42,972 nucleotides of DNA, taken from Firm-04 sp964479595 (lineage in GTDB: Bacteria; Bacillota; Clostridia; Oscillospirales; Ruminococcaceae). The notes under the pieces were generated by a model. The model saw only the letters and a list, made by a program, of their open reading frames with translations. It did not search any database and had not been told where the DNA came from. The DNA is taken from the NCBI GenBank assembly GCA_964479595.1, contig CAYZMU010000008.1, positions 1-42,972 on the forward strand, in the 5' to 3' direction. Position numbers and translations under genes: made by a program. Positions 14,657-22,926 of this stretch are shown in pieces. Each line of letters starts with the position of its first letter. Position 1 is the first letter of the stretch.

Positions 14657-16219
14657 ATGGCAAACCCCGGTAAAAAACGAAGTCCGAAGGGTGTCCCGCC
14701 CGAAAATGCGGATGCTCATTCGGCAGATGCCGGTTTCGGTTCGCCGCGTCAAGCGGAGGGAGCCGTTCCGGGACGGCACGCAAAGCCGCAGGAAGTGCCG
14801 GAGGCGAAGAAATCGCCCGCCGTACAGGGTGGGGATGATTTGCCGAAGGAGGCGGAGAGCGGGGGCGCGGGACGTTCCGCGGACGTGAGCCGGAACGCGG
14901 ATGACATCGACGCAATCTTAGCGGAAGTCGAACAAAAACGTAAGAACAGTCAATCCACGCGCGATGTCAGGACTACTTCTTCTGCCCCAAGCGAAGCGGA
15001 CGAGGCCGCGCACAGCGGTCAAGTCGGGCCCGTGGTCAGCCACGCGGAGGAACATTCTCATGAGGAACCCGAGCAGGCGCCGGTGAAAACAAAAGCCGCG
15101 CCGGCGAAGCGAACGAGTGAGGACAAACCCGAGCAGGCAGCCCAGGCCGCGCGAAGCGGCAAGCGGGAGAAAACTCGCAAACCCAACCCCTTTGTAAGGG
15201 CGCTGAAAACACTCATCCCCTGGCGCGGCGATTCCGTGCTTGAATGTGTGCGCAAGATTGTGTTTTTCGCGGCGCTCTGCGTTGTCAGCATTTGTGCGTT
15301 TCTCATCAGCGACTACTATGTCGGACTTTATCAGGACAAGCAGAGCTACCAGGACATTCAGGATGAGCTGGACCGTCATTATATGACGGATGATTCCGAT
15401 TCAGGGCCTGTGATTGGCGAAGAGCTGGAGTATCTGGAGTACAATGAGATTGCTGATCTGTTCCTCAAGCAGAACCCCGACCTCGTAGGCTATATTCAGA
15501 TCGAGGGCACGGAAGTAAGCTACCCTGTGGTGCAGAAGAAATCTCCGGATCCGTTAACCGTCAACACGAACGATTATTACCTTTATCGCAACTTTCAGCA
15601 GGAGACCAGCAAGTCAGGCAGTATCTTCATGGACTTCCGGTGTCACTTCGACGAAGCCTTCGAACACAGAAGGATTTGCGAAAACTCCGGCAACCTCCTG
15701 ATATACGGCCACAATATGAAAAACCGCTCCATGTTCGGCAGTCTGAAGGACTATGTCCGCAATTATTCTTTTCTCAGCCAGCATCCGATTGTGCACTTGC
15801 AGTCGCTGTACCTGAGCTATGATTACAAGATATTCGCGGTCTTTTTAATCGACAGTTCTGACACTGACTCGGAATACGGGTTCGATTGCTGGAACACCAT
15901 TGACTTTGCGGATGAAAACGAATTCTACTGGTATGTAAACAACGCAAAGAAACGCAACATCATCACAAATACGGTAGACGTGAAGTACGGCGATCCCATT
16001 CTCACGCTCTACACCTGCAACTCAACCGTTGCCAACGCGAAGCTCATCATCATGGCGCGGCAGCTGCGGGACGGTGAAGATCCTAATGAAGGCTACGAAA
16101 ATAGCGGGCTGAGCGACAACATTCTCTACCCGAAAGCCTACTATCGATTCCACGAAGAAACCTTTGATCCCGACCGGTTTGTGCCTTACGGCCCTGAGCC
16201 GGCAGCGGGAGAGCACTGA
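14657..16219 (+). CDS. srtB: Class B sortase with long disordered cytoplasmic N-terminus
   Basis: A 520-residue protein with GGAGG 10 bases before ATG 14657. Residues 1-190 are charged, Pro/Ala/Glu-rich and without predicted structure apart from an amphipathic patch (DDIDAILAEVEQKRK, 82-96). One membrane segment follows (about 201-218), then an extracellular sortase B domain with H352 (IYGHNM), catalytic C454 (LTLYTCN) and R468 (MARQL). Sortase B enzymes cleave a C-terminal sorting signal and attach the protein to peptidoglycan or to pilin. No protein with an LPXTG- or NPQTN-type sorting signal is encoded here, so its substrate must be elsewhere. Upstream 14523-14656 shows no clear element. 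Confidence 0.93.
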   Translation: MANPGKKRSPKGVPPENADAHSADAGFGSPRQAEGAVPGRHAKPQEVPEAKKSPAVQGGDDLPKEAESGGAGRSADVSRNADDIDAILAEVEQKRKNSQSTRDVRTTSSAPSEADEAAHSGQVGPVVSHAEEHSHEEPEQAPVKTKAAPAKRTSEDKPEQAAQAARSGKREKTRKPNPFVRALKTLIPWRGDSVLECVRKIVFFAALCVVSICAFLISDYYVGLYQDKQSYQDIQDELDRHYMTDDSDSGPVIGEELEYLEYNEIADLFLKQNPDLVGYIQIEGTEVSYPVVQKKSPDPLTVNTNDYYLYRNFQQETSKSGSIFMDFRCHFDEAFEHRRICENSGNLLIYGHNMKNRSMFGSLKDYVRNYSFLSQHPIVHLQSLYLSYDYKIFAVFLIDSSDTDSEYGFDCWNTIDFADENEFYWYVNNAKKRNIITNTVDVKYGDPILTLYTCNSTVANAKLIIMARQLRDGEDPNEGYENSGLSDNILYPKAYYRFHEETFDPDRFVPYGPEPAAGEH

Positions 16220-16607
16220 GACCGCGCAGGTCTGTCACGCGGGGGATACTGCCCCTTGCTCTCAGATACGGGTGCGGGAATCAGTTCGCCGTCTGACGTC
16301 ACTTGAGGGAACGCGGACTTGCGTTTCCCCACGCAGGATTCCTTGCGGCGCGATGATCCGTGATGTCGCAGAGACGGCAAGAGAGATAGAAGCATGGAAG
16401 AACAATGCACTGCTCTCTGGCGCCGCGTCTTTGATTCACAATGACTTTTATGATGAAAGGGTGCTGCCGCCAAAGCGTGCGCCCGCGCGGGAACGCGTAA
16501 GGAGACCGCGCGGTGAAAGGATGACAAATACCAAAGACAAAATCCCTGCCGCAATCTCGGGGAAATAAAACCGAATAGTTTCGGTGAGATTGATTACGGA
16601 GATGAAT
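16220..16607 (+). other. 388-bp intergenic region before the SpoIID-domain gene
   Basis: No confident gene. Small hairpins are visible: GGGAACGC / GCGTTTCCC (about 16308-16329, one bulge) and CCGAA-TAG-TTTCGG (16571-16584). An open frame from ATG 16352 to 16568 could give about 72 residues, but it has no ribosome-binding site and no family I recognise. No good promoter consensus is seen. The region may hold a long 5' leader. Confidence 0.4.
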
Positions 16608-18032
16608 ATGCGAGCTCTTATGCGAGGAAACCACGCAGCGCTCCTGGCAGCAATGATTCTGGTGACGGCCGCTACAGGCAGTCTCTCAGGAGCCGGGAGC
16701 GAGGCGCAGAACTCAGGAGCTGCCAATACCGTCTTCGCGGCTGATTCGAACTCCGGGCGGAACGCGGCGGATGAACAAGCCGGCGCGGGAAGCGGGAGCT
16801 ACGACGGCAGCCTTCTGTCCGAAGCGGAAGGTGCGGACGCGTATCAATTTGTGAGATGGAGGAAGGCCGATCTATATGAATACGATGACGACTTTTCCCT
16901 GACCAAATATGAGGCAGCAAGTACGGAGTCGGAAGATCCGCTAACGACTACAGCAGTTTCTACGGAGGAAGACAGCGAGGAAACCACGACAGACCGAGCG
17001 GTGACAACAGAATCAGAGCCTGTGCAGACAGCGATTTCCACCATCTGCGCGGAGCCAGACAGCGTTATTTTCTACACGTCCGGTTACGGACACGGGCTCG
17101 GAATGAGCCAGAACGGAGCAAATTTCTACGCAAGGTATGACGGCTGGACGTACGACCAGATTTTAAGCTACTACTACCCGGGGACGTATCTCGTACAAAC
17201 GGGCACCCCGGAGACCGAACTCATGACAGTCGGAGGAAAGACAGACACGGTTGTGAACATTCTCTCGGAGATTATCAACAACGAAATGGGAAGCACGTTT
17301 TCCGAGGAGGCCATGAAGGCGCAGGCAATCGCCGCGTATACTTATTACCTCTACAACGGCTACGGGGCGGGCATGATTTGCAAGCCCAACCCCGACGAAA
17401 GGATTGTCGAAGCTGTGAAGTCCGTGCTGGGCGTTGTGGTTTATTACAACGGCGCGCCGGCGCTGACGATGTTCTCCGCCTCTTCCGGGGGCGCGACCGC
17501 TTCCGCGAAAGACATACTCTATCAGGACATCCCCTATCTCGTGAGCCTTCCCGTGCGGCATGACAGCACGGTCGACCCGCACTACAATTCCGCGAAGGTT
17601 TTTTCCGCGGCGGCCCTGAAATTCAAGCTGCAGTCCGTTTACGGCGTGCAGTTAAGCGGCGGACCATCCGATTGGATTCAGCTGGAATACGGTGACGGCG
17701 GCTATGTTTCGTATGCCACCATCGGGGGCACGGTTCGCGTGAAGGGCAATGAACTGAGAAGTGTGCTGGGGCTGAAATCCCCGAAATTCACATTCACGTA
17801 CCAGTCCGGCACCGCGCCGGCGTCCGTGCCGTCCATCTGGACAGACTACCACGGTGTCGCGCCTGCCTCGGTACCGCACGCGGAGGTTATTACCCAGTAC
17901 ACCACGCCGGTTCAGACCACCACAACCACCACAGCCGACACGACGACCTCCGTCTGGAGTGCAAACAACACGACTACAACGACAACGGTGAATACCACGA
18001 CAACAACCGGATATACCTCAAAGTGGCAGTAA
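16608..18032 (+). CDS. Secreted SpoIID/LytB-domain protein with Thr-rich linkers
   Basis: A 474-residue protein from ATG 16608, with GGAG six bases upstream. An N-terminal signal sequence (about 1-45, ending near VFAADS) is followed by an acidic Thr/Glu/Ser linker. The SpoIID family includes lytic transglycosylases acting on denuded glycan. Here the GYGHGLGMSQNGA and ILSYYYPGTYL element, usually at the end of the domain, comes first (159-195). The core with NEMGSTFSEEAMKAQAIAA (E226 matches the catalytic Glu position) follows at 212-390. The C-terminus is a long Thr-rich tract ending without a sorting signal or anchor. Most likely a vegetative secreted wall hydrolase, not the sporulation SpoIID, since no spoII genes are nearby. 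Confidence 0.85.
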   Translation: MRALMRGNHAALLAAMILVTAATGSLSGAGSEAQNSGAANTVFAADSNSGRNAADEQAGAGSGSYDGSLLSEAEGADAYQFVRWRKADLYEYDDDFSLTKYEAASTESEDPLTTTAVSTEEDSEETTTDRAVTTESEPVQTAISTICAEPDSVIFYTSGYGHGLGMSQNGANFYARYDGWTYDQILSYYYPGTYLVQTGTPETELMTVGGKTDTVVNILSEIINNEMGSTFSEEAMKAQAIAAYTYYLYNGYGAGMICKPNPDERIVEAVKSVLGVVVYYNGAPALTMFSASSGGATASAKDILYQDIPYLVSLPVRHDSTVDPHYNSAKVFSAAALKFKLQSVYGVQLSGGPSDWIQLEYGDGGYVSYATIGGTVRVKGNELRSVLGLKSPKFTFTYQSGTAPASVPSIWTDYHGVAPASVPHAEVITQYTTPVQTTTTTTADTTTSVWSANNTTTTTTVNTTTTTGYTSKWQ

Positions 18033-18068
18033 GCCACGGTCCCTGAAATCAAAATCTTTAACAAGACT

Positions 18069-18100
18069 AAGCCCCTGTGTCCTTCGCGGCACGGGGGCTT
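18069..18100 (+). terminator. Terminator after the SpoIID-domain gene
   Basis: An 11-bp stem (AAGCCCC and following bases 18069-18079 with 18090-18100, one G-T pair). The T-tail is weak (CGTTTC). Confidence 0.6.
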
Positions 18101-18126
18101 CGTTTCAAGGAAAGGGCGGGCGCTAA

Positions 18127-19005
18127 ATGTACGAACTGATTCGGGCGGCGGGGGAGAGCTATTATATCGACAGCCCCGTCAAGGTAGGGCTTGTGCGGCT
18201 GAATGAGGAAGAGGTCTGTCTGATTGACGGGGGCTCAGACCGGGACGCGGGGAAGAAAATCGGCAGGATTCTTGACGAAAAAGGGTGGCGGTTGCGCGCG
18301 ATTTACAACACGCATTCCCACGCGGACCATATCGGCGGCAACGCGTATCTGGCGGGGCGTACGGGCTGTGAAATCTACGCGCCGGGGATGGAATGCGCCT
18401 TCACGCGCAGCCCCGTTCTGGAGCCCGCGCTGCTCTACGGCGGCTGTCCGCCCAAGGACCTGCGGCACAAATTTCTGCTCGCGAGAGAGAGCGAGGCGCA
18501 TTCGCTTTGCCCGGAGCGTCTGCCCTGTGGTTTTGAGATGATAGACCTGCCGGGGCATTCGCCGAATATGACGGGTTTTCGCACGCCCGACGATGTGGTC
18601 TATCTCGGGGACTGCCTTTGCTCAGAGCAGACGCTGCAAAAATACGGGATCAGTTATATCTATGACGTCGGCGCGTATCTGGAGACGCTGCAAAAAGTAC
18701 AGACGCTGCGGGCGAGGTATTTTGTCCCCGCGCACGCCGGGGCGGAGGAGGATATCGCGCCGCTCGCCCGGAAGAATATCGAAAAAGTACAGCAAATCGC
18801 CGAATCCATCAGGCGAATCTGCGCACGGCCGCAAACGTTTGAGACGATTCTGCAAAAACTGTTTGAGGAGTACGCCCTGACCATGAATTTTGAGCAGTAC
18901 GCGCTGGTCGGCAGCACCGTGCGCTCGTATCTTTCGTGGCTCAGAGACAGCGGGGAACTGAATGTCCTCTTCGACGGCGCTCTGATGCTGTGGGAGAAGG
19001 CGTAG
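18127..19005 (+). CDS. MBL-fold metallo-hydrolase
   Basis: A 292-residue protein, with AAGGAAAGGG shortly before the ATG. The metallo-beta-lactamase fold is shown by LIDGG (33-37), the metal motif HSHADH (63-68), a later GHSPN and GDCL, and a C-terminal His in VPAHAG. Residues about 200-290 form a helical C-terminal extension that ends SYLSWLRDSGEL, like glyoxalase-II-type family members. The reaction is unknown; hydrolysis of a thioester or phosphoester is typical of the fold. Single gene between two terminators. Confidence 0.85.
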   Translation: MYELIRAAGESYYIDSPVKVGLVRLNEEEVCLIDGGSDRDAGKKIGRILDEKGWRLRAIYNTHSHADHIGGNAYLAGRTGCEIYAPGMECAFTRSPVLEPALLYGGCPPKDLRHKFLLARESEAHSLCPERLPCGFEMIDLPGHSPNMTGFRTPDDVVYLGDCLCSEQTLQKYGISYIYDVGAYLETLQKVQTLRARYFVPAHAGAEEDIAPLARKNIEKVQQIAESIRRICARPQTFETILQKLFEEYALTMNFEQYALVGSTVRSYLSWLRDSGELNVLFDGALMLWEKA

Positions 19006-19010
19006 CCCTA

Positions 19011-19050
19011 AAAAAACAAAAACCCCCGTCCGAAACAGACGGGGGATTGT
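19011..19050. terminator. Terminator between the MBL gene and gdhA
   Basis: Perfect stem CCCCCGTC (19023-19030) / GACGGGGG (19038-19045). A long A-run just before it on the plus strand makes an excellent T-tail for leftward gdhA. The rightward tail (ATTGTTT) is weaker. Confidence 0.88.
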
Positions 19051-19061
19051 TTGCTTCAAAA

Positions 19062-20417
19062 TCAGACGCAGCCCTGCGCCTTCATCGCTTCCGCGACTTT
19101 CAGGAAGCCCGCGATATTCGCGCCCGCGACAAGATTGTCGCCCAGACCGTATTCGTTCGCCGCCTTGACGCTCGCCTGGAAGATATCGGCCATAATGCTC
19201 TGCAGTTTCTGGTCGACTTCCTCCTCTGTCCAGCTGTAGCGCAGGGAGTTCTGCGACATTTCCAGCCCGGAAACCGCCACGCCGCCGGCGTTGACAGCCT
19301 TCGCGGGCGCCACGATGACGCCGTTCTCCGTGAGCAGGGTGAGCGCCTCGTTCGTGGTCGGCATATTGGAGACCTCCGCGTAGTACTTGGTGCCGTTCGC
19401 GATGATCTTCTTGGCGTCGTCCACGTCCACCTCGTTCTGAGTCGCGCAGGGCATCACGATATCGCCCTTGACACCCCAAGGCTTCTCGCCGGGGAAGTAC
19501 TTCGCGCCGAACTTCGCCGCGTATTCCTCCAGTCCGTTTCCGGTGTTCTTCGCGCGCATCTCCAGCAGGAAATCGAGTTTCTCGTCCGTGTTGACGCCCG
19601 CCTCATCGAGCACATAGCCCTTCGAACCGGAAATGGTGACGACTTTTCCGCCAAGTTGGGTGATTTTCTTGGCCGTGCCCCATGTGACGTTGCCGTAGCC
19701 GGAAAGCACAACGGTCTTGCCCTTGATGGTGTCGCCGAAGTGCTTGAGCATTTCCACGGTGTAGTAGACCGCGCCGTAGCCCGTCGCCTCAGGACGAATG
19801 AGCGAGCCGCCGTATTCCAGCCCCTTGCCCGTCAGCACGCCCGTAAACTCGTTGCGGATGCGCTTGTACTGGCCGTACATATAGCCGATTTCTCTGCCGC
19901 CGACACCGATATCGCCCGCGGGGACGTCCGTGTTCGGACCGATATGTCTGCAGAGCTCGGTCATGAAGCTCTGGCAGAAACGCATGATCTCGCCGTCAGA
20001 CTTTCCGTGCGGGTCGAAATCCGAGCCGCCCTTGCCGCCGCCCATGGGCAGTGTGGTCAGAGCGTTCTTGAAAATCTGCTCAAAGCCCAAGAACTTGATA
20101 ATCCCGATATAGACGTTCTTCGCGAAGCGCAGCCCGCCCTTGTACGGACCGATCGCGGAATTGAACTCCACGCGGAAGCCGCGGTTGATCTGCTGCTTGC
20201 CGTTGTCGTCAATCCACGGCACGCGGAAGATAATCTGACGCTCCGGCTCCACGAGGCGCTCAATGACGCCCGCCTCCACCAAATCGGGGCGCTTCTCCAC
20301 AACGGGCTCGAGGCTTACGAAAACTTCGCGCACCGCCTGCAGAAATTCCGGCTCGGCGGGGTTGCGCTTTTCGACCTGCTCATAAACTGACTTGAGATAC
20401 GCGTTTTTCAGTTCCAT
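19062..20417 (-). CDS. gdhA: NADP-specific glutamate dehydrogenase
   Basis: A 451-residue protein from ATG 20417, chosen because AAGGAG lies 10 bases upstream. It catalyses reversible reductive amination of 2-oxoglutarate with ammonia, usually the assimilatory direction. The hexameric family-I type is shown by PYKGGLRF, the catalytic-lysine block LPMGGGKGGSDFDP, PAGDIGVGGREIGYM, the nucleotide-binding SGYGNV and the C-terminal ANIAGF. Full length and intact. The promoter upstream is good and a terminator follows, so it is monocistronic. Confidence 0.97.
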   Translation of the reverse strand: MELKNAYLKSVYEQVEKRNPAEPEFLQAVREVFVSLEPVVEKRPDLVEAGVIERLVEPERQIIFRVPWIDDNGKQQINRGFRVEFNSAIGPYKGGLRFAKNVYIGIIKFLGFEQIFKNALTTLPMGGGKGGSDFDPHGKSDGEIMRFCQSFMTELCRHIGPNTDVPAGDIGVGGREIGYMYGQYKRIRNEFTGVLTGKGLEYGGSLIRPEATGYGAVYYTVEMLKHFGDTIKGKTVVLSGYGNVTWGTAKKITQLGGKVVTISGSKGYVLDEAGVNTDEKLDFLLEMRAKNTGNGLEEYAAKFGAKYFPGEKPWGVKGDIVMPCATQNEVDVDDAKKIIANGTKYYAEVSNMPTTNEALTLLTENGVIVAPAKAVNAGGVAVSGLEMSQNSLRYSWTEEEVDQKLQSIMADIFQASVKAANEYGLGDNLVAGANIAGFLKVAEAMKAQGCV

Positions 20418-20466
20418 CTGATCTCTTCTCCTTAACAAAATTTAGCTGGGCACACAGTCCCTTACT

Positions 20467-20495
20467 ATTATACCGCTTTTTCGCCGTTTTTGCAA
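20467..20495 (-). promoter_or_regulatory. gdhA promoter
   Basis: Minus strand TTGCAA (20490-20495), 17 bp, TATAAT (20467-20472). Confidence 0.8.
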
Positions 20496-20589
20496 CTGTT
20501 TTTTTATCACCCGGCAAAATCCGCGAAAATACGTGTATTTCAGGTATTCTATCGGATTAACTGACCCTTTGTGTCATCTTCACGCGGGC

Positions 20590-20618
20590 TTGACAAACGC
20601 GCGCGTTTGTGATAAAAT
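20590..20618 (+). promoter_or_regulatory. Promoter with an 18-bp perfect palindrome in its spacer
   Basis: TTGACA (20590-20595), 17 bp, TAAAAT (20613-20618) with a TG extension. The palindrome ACAAACGCG/CGCGTTTGT (20593-20610) fills the spacer and overlaps the last three bases of the -35. A repressor bound there would block RNA polymerase. The regulator is unknown. Confidence 0.75.
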
Positions 20619-20650
20619 AAGAACGAAATAGAGGCACGGGGGGATTTTCT

Positions 20651-21004
20651 ATGAAAAAGAACGGCTTTGCCTTGGGCAAGGTGGTTGTGGCGGTCGTGGT
20701 GCTCGTGGCGGTGATTGCCCTTCTTCTGCTGATTTTCGGGCAGGACGAGGAAGAGGACGGCGATTCCGGGGCAAGCGGCGTCTCCGGCGGGATTGTGTAT
20801 TATGACATCACCGTCAGCGGGAGCGACTATCTTTACGACGGCGGCAAAATCTCGATTGAGGACTTCGTGGAACGGCTGCGAAAAGAGAGCGGCGCGGCGG
20901 CGCGTATTGCGAATGACGGCGCCTCGAAGGAGGCGTACGAGGCGCTGACAGAGGCGCTGACAAAGGCGCAGATTCCCTATATCGAGCCCGGCGGCGATTC
21001 CTGA
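20651..21004 (+). CDS. Small membrane-anchored protein, ExbD/TolR-like C-terminal half
   Basis: A 117-residue protein; the upstream ribosome site is CACGGGGGG. Residues 8-29 form one strongly hydrophobic membrane segment after a short Lys-rich start. An acidic Gly/Ser linker follows (31-46), then about 65 extracellular residues (ITVSGSDYLYDGGKISIEDFVERL ... ALTKAQIPYIE, in part). The spacing of a short strand, an acidic helix and a last helix-strand resembles the outer domain of ExbD/TolR biopolymer-transport proteins, but no ExbB/MotA-like partner is adjacent, so this is only a structural impression. Function unknown. Confidence 0.6.
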   Translation: MKKNGFALGKVVVAVVVLVAVIALLLLIFGQDEEEDGDSGASGVSGGIVYYDITVSGSDYLYDGGKISIEDFVERLRKESGAAARIANDGASKEAYEALTEALTKAQIPYIEPGGDS

Positions 21005-21036
21005 AAACAGCGGCACGCGAAAACGTGCCGCTTTTT
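21003..21036. terminator. Terminator between the small membrane protein and Na/Pi transporter genes
   Basis: Stem AGCGGCACG (21009-21017) / CGTGCCGCT (21024-21032), with Ts to 21036 on the plus strand and an A-run on the other side that can serve the leftward gene. Confidence 0.87.
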
Positions 21037-21049
21037 GCTGCTTTGAAAT

Positions 21050-22822
21050 TTACTCCGCCGCGAAACGGAATTGCTTGCGGTATTCCTCGTAGAGGCGCGA
21101 GAATTCCGAATCCTTATGGGCTTTCAGCTCGTTGATGTATTCGTGCGTGTCGAAGGAATCCGCGTTGATTTCGACGAGCGCCACCGCGATATTCGAGCAG
21201 TGGTCCGCGACACGCTCAAAATTTCCGATTAAGTCATTAAACACAAACCCCTGCTTGAGCGTGCAGACCTGACGCTGCAGGCGCGAGACGTGGTTGAGCT
21301 TCGCGGTCTGACAGAGCGTGTCAATGCACTCCTCGAGCGGCTCGACCTTCACCGCGAGCGCCAGATCGCGCTTTTCAAACGCCTCAAACGTCATCTCCAC
21401 GATACTGCGCAGCGCCGACTCCATCACCTCCAGTTCCTCCGCCGCGTCGGACGAGAACGCGATGTGCTCGCTCTCAATCTCCGCCGCCACCTGCTGAATG
21501 TTCATGGAGTGGTCGCTGATTCGCTCAAAATCGCTGATGGTGTGCAGGTAGAGCGAGGTTTCAATCGTCTGCGCGTGGTTTAGCTCGCGCCCGGTCACCT
21601 TGATGAGGTAGGTCCCCAGCAGGTCCTCGTAGCGGTCGACCACGTCCTCCGCCTCAATGACCTTGTTTGCCTCCTCCTCGTCGTAGCTCGTCACCAGATC
21701 CAAGGCGCGGAAGAGGTTTTCCTTCGCGATATCCGCCATATGATAGAGCGCGTCCTGACTCTGTGCGAGCGCGAGCGCGGGGTGCTCCAGAAAGCGGTCC
21801 TCGAGGCGCTCGATTTCGTAGGGCTTCTTTTCCGCGCTTGCGGATTTCCCGCGCAGCATCATGTCCGTCATGCGGTCGAGATACTTCGTGAAGGGCAGCA
21901 GCGCCGCAATCGAAACCAGACGGTAGAGCGAGTTGACGAGCGCGATGCCGACAGCGTCAATCGGCGTGCTTTCTTCCATGAACGAAAATTTCGCGAACGC
22001 GTTGATTCCGTAGAAGAGCAGCGCGCAAATCAAGGTGCCGAAAACGTTGATGAGCAGGTAGATGAGGGCGGTGCGCTTGCCGTCGCGCCGCGCGCTCAGC
22101 GCCGAGAGCAGCACCGGAATGGACGCGCCGATGCCCATGCCCATAATGATGGGGAACGCCGTCGCGAAATTGATGACCCCGGTTGCGGAGAGCGCCTGCA
22201 GGATACCGACCGACGCGGAATTGCTCTGCAGCACCGCGGTGACGAGAATGCCGATCAGAACGCCCAGAAAGGGATTGTCAAATGTCACAAGCAAATCCCG
22301 GAAAGACTGGCTGTCTTTGAGCGGCGACACCGCGTCACTCATCGCCGTCATGCCGTACATCAGAACCGAAAACCCCAGCAGGATCCCGCCGATATGTTTT
22401 TTGGTCTCAGACCGGGAAATCATCAGCAGCAGAATCCCGGCAAACGCGACAATCGCCGAAATCGTCGCGGTGGACAGCAGCCCCGCCGCGTCCCCGCCCC
22501 CGACACTCGAGAGCGACAGAATCCAGCCCGTGACGCTTGTGCCGATGTTCGCGCCCATGACAATCGGAATCGACTGCGCCACCGTCATCATGCCGGAATT
22601 GACAAAGCCCACCACCATCGCGGAAGTCGCGGACGAGGACTGTATCACCGCCGTGACGACCGTTCCGAGCAAAATACCCTTGAGCGGCGTGCCCGAGAGT
22701 TTCCACAGCACCATTTCCAGCTTATTGCCCGCCACTTTATTGAGCCCGTCGCCCATTAAATTCATCCCGAAAAGGAAGAGCGCGACGCCGCCCAGCAGCG
22801 CTATGATATTCGCCCAACTCAT
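21050..22822 (-). CDS. Na/Pi cotransporter family protein with PhoU-like C-terminus
   Basis: A 590-residue protein starting at ATG 22822 (GGGAG upstream). Two inverted Na/Pi-cotransporter repeats carry the QSSS signature: QSSSATSA in the first and QSNSASVGI in the second. About eight membrane segments occupy residues 5-305. Residues about 330-580 form helical PhoU-like bundles (EVMESALRSIVEMTFEAF, RVADHCSNIAVAL), common in bacterial NptA/YjbB homologues. It likely moves phosphate with sodium across the membrane, direction unknown; several bacterial homologues export phosphate. Single gene with an unusual upstream repeat array. Confidence 0.93.
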   Translation of the reverse strand: MSWANIIALLGGVALFLFGMNLMGDGLNKVAGNKLEMVLWKLSGTPLKGILLGTVVTAVIQSSSATSAMVVGFVNSGMMTVAQSIPIVMGANIGTSVTGWILSLSSVGGGDAAGLLSTATISAIVAFAGILLLMISRSETKKHIGGILLGFSVLMYGMTAMSDAVSPLKDSQSFRDLLVTFDNPFLGVLIGILVTAVLQSNSASVGILQALSATGVINFATAFPIIMGMGIGASIPVLLSALSARRDGKRTALIYLLINVFGTLICALLFYGINAFAKFSFMEESTPIDAVGIALVNSLYRLVSIAALLPFTKYLDRMTDMMLRGKSASAEKKPYEIERLEDRFLEHPALALAQSQDALYHMADIAKENLFRALDLVTSYDEEEANKVIEAEDVVDRYEDLLGTYLIKVTGRELNHAQTIETSLYLHTISDFERISDHSMNIQQVAAEIESEHIAFSSDAAEELEVMESALRSIVEMTFEAFEKRDLALAVKVEPLEECIDTLCQTAKLNHVSRLQRQVCTLKQGFVFNDLIGNFERVADHCSNIAVALVEINADSFDTHEYINELKAHKDSEFSRLYEEYRKQFRFAAE

Positions 22823-22866
22823 GTTTTCTTCTCCCATTCCTGTCTCTGCTCTCATTGTACCGCGCG

Positions 22867-22907
22867 AATATAAAGCTTCTGTATGGGGAATGTAAAATCC
22901 ATGTCAA
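22867..22907 (-). promoter_or_regulatory. Promoter and four 11-bp-spaced hexamer repeats upstream of the Na/Pi gene
   Basis: On the minus strand, TTGACA, TTTACA, CATACA and TTTATA occur at exact 11-bp intervals (22902-22907, 22891-22896, 22880-22885, 22869-22874). This layout resembles the TT(A/C/T)ACA direct repeats bound by Gram-positive PhoP. The promoter itself may be TTTACA (22891-22896), 18 bp, TATATT (22867-22872), which would overlap the repeats. PhoP control is inferred. Confidence 0.45.
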
Positions 22908-22926
22908 ATTTCGCGCCGCCCGCGCG

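Noticed and set aside
16352..16568. Possible 72-residue protein before the SpoIID-domain gene
   Set aside because: No ribosome-binding site, no promoter and no recognisable domain. Kept only as a note in the intergenic entry.
14657..18032. Pilus or sortase-substrate cluster
   Set aside because: No pilin-like protein and no LPXTG- or NPQTN-type sorting signal is encoded. The SpoIID-domain protein ends without an anchor.
13974..18032. Horizontally acquired island
   Set aside because: Codon use looks milder in G/C bias, but there are no tRNA ends, direct repeats, integrase or transposase. The impression is not measured.
18936..20390. Long open frame (484 codons) on the plus strand opposite gdhA
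   Set aside because: It mirrors gdhA codon structure, is rich in Arg/His/Ala and has no domain. It is a shadow frame caused by high GC. The same applies to long antisense frames at 24748-26685, 30358-31995, 37068-38582 and 12738-13925.
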